Part shown: positions 63,301 through 64,000 of the stretch, piece after piece
Layout of the letters: every line of letters begins with the position of its first letter
Numbering within the stretch: the stretch's first letter is position 1
Assembly: GCA_021841005.1 (NCBI GenBank)
Contig: JAKBVZ010000021.1
Span: forward strand, 28,534-92,533
Direction of reading: 5' to 3'
DNA length: 64,000 nt
Source: Actinomycetes bacterium
Lineage (GTDB): Bacteria > Actinomycetota > Acidimicrobiia > Acidimicrobiales > JAMCPL01
The notes under the pieces: generated by a model
The model's database searches: none
Seen by the model: the letters and a program-made list of their open reading frames with translations, nothing else
What the model was told of the DNA's origin: nothing
Program-made: the position numbers and the translations under genes

Positions 63301-64000
63301 TCTCCGGTGCGGGCTATGTGTTCTTTGCCTCCAAGACTGCCACAAGCTACACTGTCAAAGAAATATCGCAATTTGATATCGAGATAATCGCCGTGGCACC
63401 ACCAGGGACAGGGACGGTAAACGTTACAGTGACCACCCCTGGAGGTACTTCTGCCACATCGGTAGCTGACCGGTTCACTTATGTATCTCCCACTCCGCCA
63501 GTCAAAACTACACCGACCACCTGGCACGCGATTTCGCCGGTACGAATATGTGACACAAGGCCAGGAAACCGTTCTCAACTGTCCGGTAGCGCCCTGGTGC
63601 AATGCAGCGGACTTACGATGGGTGGAGCAAGACAGAACCTTAACATTCAGGTAGCTGGCATCAGCGGAATACCTGCTAATGCAACTGCTGTGATATTGAA
63701 TATCACGGCAGATCGGCCTACAGCGGATGGAGAGCTGATGGTCTGCCCTGGTAGTTCTACGACAAGGTGTGTTCCTGTCTCGACATTCAAAGGCGGTGTC
63801 TATGCCATCGCTGCCGCAAAAATGGTGGCGGTCGCAGGTGAGAGAGTAACCATAGAGTACCGAGGCGCTGGGTTCGTGAACATCATCGTGGATGTCGAGG
63901 GATACGAGACTTCTGCAGTAGTCAATCCGGTGTCTTTGACCAAGCCGGTCACTGTTTTTACCGGACATGTTACATCTACACCAGTACCCGTAGATATCTC
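60321..64000 (+). CDS. giant Ig-repeat surface protein with TIG and DTR modules (partial)
   Basis: An open frame runs without a stop from ATG 60321 (aggaaaaggtga upstream) to the right edge, more than 1226 codons. Residues 1-31 are a signal peptide (MKTLIKIITAGSSVMLLAAG then a cleavage site near VASA). About eight to nine Ig-like repeats of about 100 residues follow (recurring SANPIQAGQSETFTATVSSA, SGTPTGTVAFSDGG, YLGNSTYASSS), of the bacterial Ig-like type found on adhesins. Near residue 965 a TIG domain opens with GISPSTGPTTGGTTVTITGT, then a DTR module with RICDTRPGNRSQLSG and IIVDVEGYE. The TIG and DTR parts closely match the chromosomal protein at 2605-6957. Following a conjugation ATPase, it may act in cell-cell contact; that is inference. 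Confidence 0.85.
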   Translation, partial: MKTLIKIITAGSSVMLLAAGLILGTTGVASATGTTPSTTSVTASVGTPIDNAATINLGINVTGSSGTPTGAFTFTMTYSSEASGQTETCDTGNSSLDSGGQWVGSIYVSATTCALPETITVTVDYEGNSTYAPSSGSETVLVPSPTATTITGPSTATVGQPATFTATVTSDGQGTPTGTITFSAGGTTLCTESDTTGTATCTTSALLGGSQAVTADYSGGPDYSASWAVMNVTVNTPAATTTTVSVSPNPVYAGETETITVEVASSSGTPTGSVSYTVTEPNGTVAFQGTVSLNRSGEWSISDPITSSAALGTWTVNVSYAGNSTYATSSGSASLTIEAPPKTATSTSMAVSANPIQAGQSETFTATVSSASGTPTGTVAFSDGGGDLSGCSSVALNSSGAAICVYTIPSGLSGTYDYYAEYLGNSTYASSSVTVSLSITSSKTATTTTLATSPDPVNVGQTETFTATVSAASGTPTGTVTFTGPNGNLSGCISVSLNSAGTATCTYTIPSVSTGNYVFEDDYSGSGTYAASGGSANLQIDGDLANTGTTLTVSSNPVPAGQSVTFTASVQTATGTPTGTVAFSDGGGDLSGCSSVALNSSGVATCVYTVPAYWSGAVPYAARYSGSSTYAYSIGYLTLTIEPATTATTTTITASPNPVYAYEGETLSATVSAASGTPTGAITYTVTAPDGTVAGEGSPSLNSAGEWTISTPIPIVPATELGTWTVNVSYVGNSTYAASSGSTTFVVESPPKTGSTTTLDANPGIYAVPGSTVLSALVMGSSGTPTGTVTFGFDGTVLCPAVSLTGTSSTSATATCTTSSLPIGTDTVAANYSGSSTYTSSSATTSVQVLADPATVSVVANPVHISSGDTTTLTATVKDTINNLPETSGTVKFEFDGQILCVKTVSNTKGTATCATSSLPVGTDIVVAQWVGTSGGKTIYASGGTNVYVLKASTPTPIPPTPTPAPPVPVVTGISPSTGPTTGGTTVTITGTNLSGAGYVFFASKTATSYTVKEISQFDIEIIAVAPPGTGTVNVTVTTPGGTSATSVADRFTYVSPTPPVKTTPTTWHAISPVRICDTRPGNRSQLSGSALVQCSGLTMGGARQNLNIQVAGISGIPANATAVILNITADRPTADGELMVCPGSSTTRCVPVSTFKGGVYAIAAAKMVAVAGERVTIEYRGAGFVNIIVDVEGYETSAVVNPVSLTKPVTVFTGHVTSTPVPVDI

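Overview
The window looks like a moderately GC-rich actinobacterial chromosome joined, at about 53.0 kb, to an integrated mobile element. MshA (mycothiol) and EgtD (ergothioneine) are actinobacterial hallmarks. The gene neighbourhood rplQ-truA-rplM-rpsI-glmM with glmS-acpS-nnr-alr and an alpha/beta hydrolase next to tsaE is the usual actinobacterial one, and an RsiG-like c-di-GMP anti-sigma factor is also present. A deep lineage such as Acidimicrobiia is my guess; nothing in the window proves a class.

Layout. 0-2.4 kb: tsaE (runs off the left edge) diverges from an alpha/beta hydrolase and a family-4 uracil-DNA glycosylase. 2.6-7.0 kb: a 1450-residue secreted or cell-wall beta-helix protein. 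7.2-8.4 kb: a flavin-type split-barrel protein. 8.8-13.3 kb: an arsenic operon arsR / arsD-arsA-(small Cys-rich ORF)-arsB. 13.4-14.4 kb: egtD. 14.6-19.8 kb: glmS, acpS, nnrE-nnrD fusion, alr. 19.9-46.6 kb: one very long leftward ribosomal cluster (str, S10, spc and alpha operons, plus truA, rplM, rpsI and glmM). 46.7-52.6 kb: a metallophosphoesterase, proC, mshA, an XRE regulator, an RsiG-like protein and a TraR/DksA-like zinc protein. 52.7-53.1 kb: a tyrosine-recombinase remnant and a 3' half of tRNA-Pro, i.e. an attachment-site scar. 53.2-64 kb: mobile-element genes (leaderless membrane protein, HTH protein, sigma-like protein, Cys-cluster helicase, an origin-like repeat region with a large hairpin, a VirB4/SCO6880-like ATPase) and a giant Ig-repeat surface protein that runs off the right edge.

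Three patterns stand out. First, five copies of a 41-46 bp insert with a CTGCGGC-CACTAT-GCCGCAG hairpin sit in ribosomal-operon spacers, each flanked by 19-30 bp direct repeats that differ from site to site. At three sites the duplicated sequence contains the end of the upstream gene, so an ancestral stop/start junction has been pulled apart while both genes stay intact. Related gene-end duplications occur at proC, the split-barrel gene and the VirB4 gene. Second, many housekeeping proteins carry in-frame low-complexity expansions: TsaE, ArsD, ArsA, Alr, L30, L29, S3, L22, L4, TruA and UDG. Third, start signals are unusual: infA appears to start at CTG, rpsJ is coupled to a 30-residue leader peptide, and several genes appear leaderless or translationally coupled through small unannotated ORFs.
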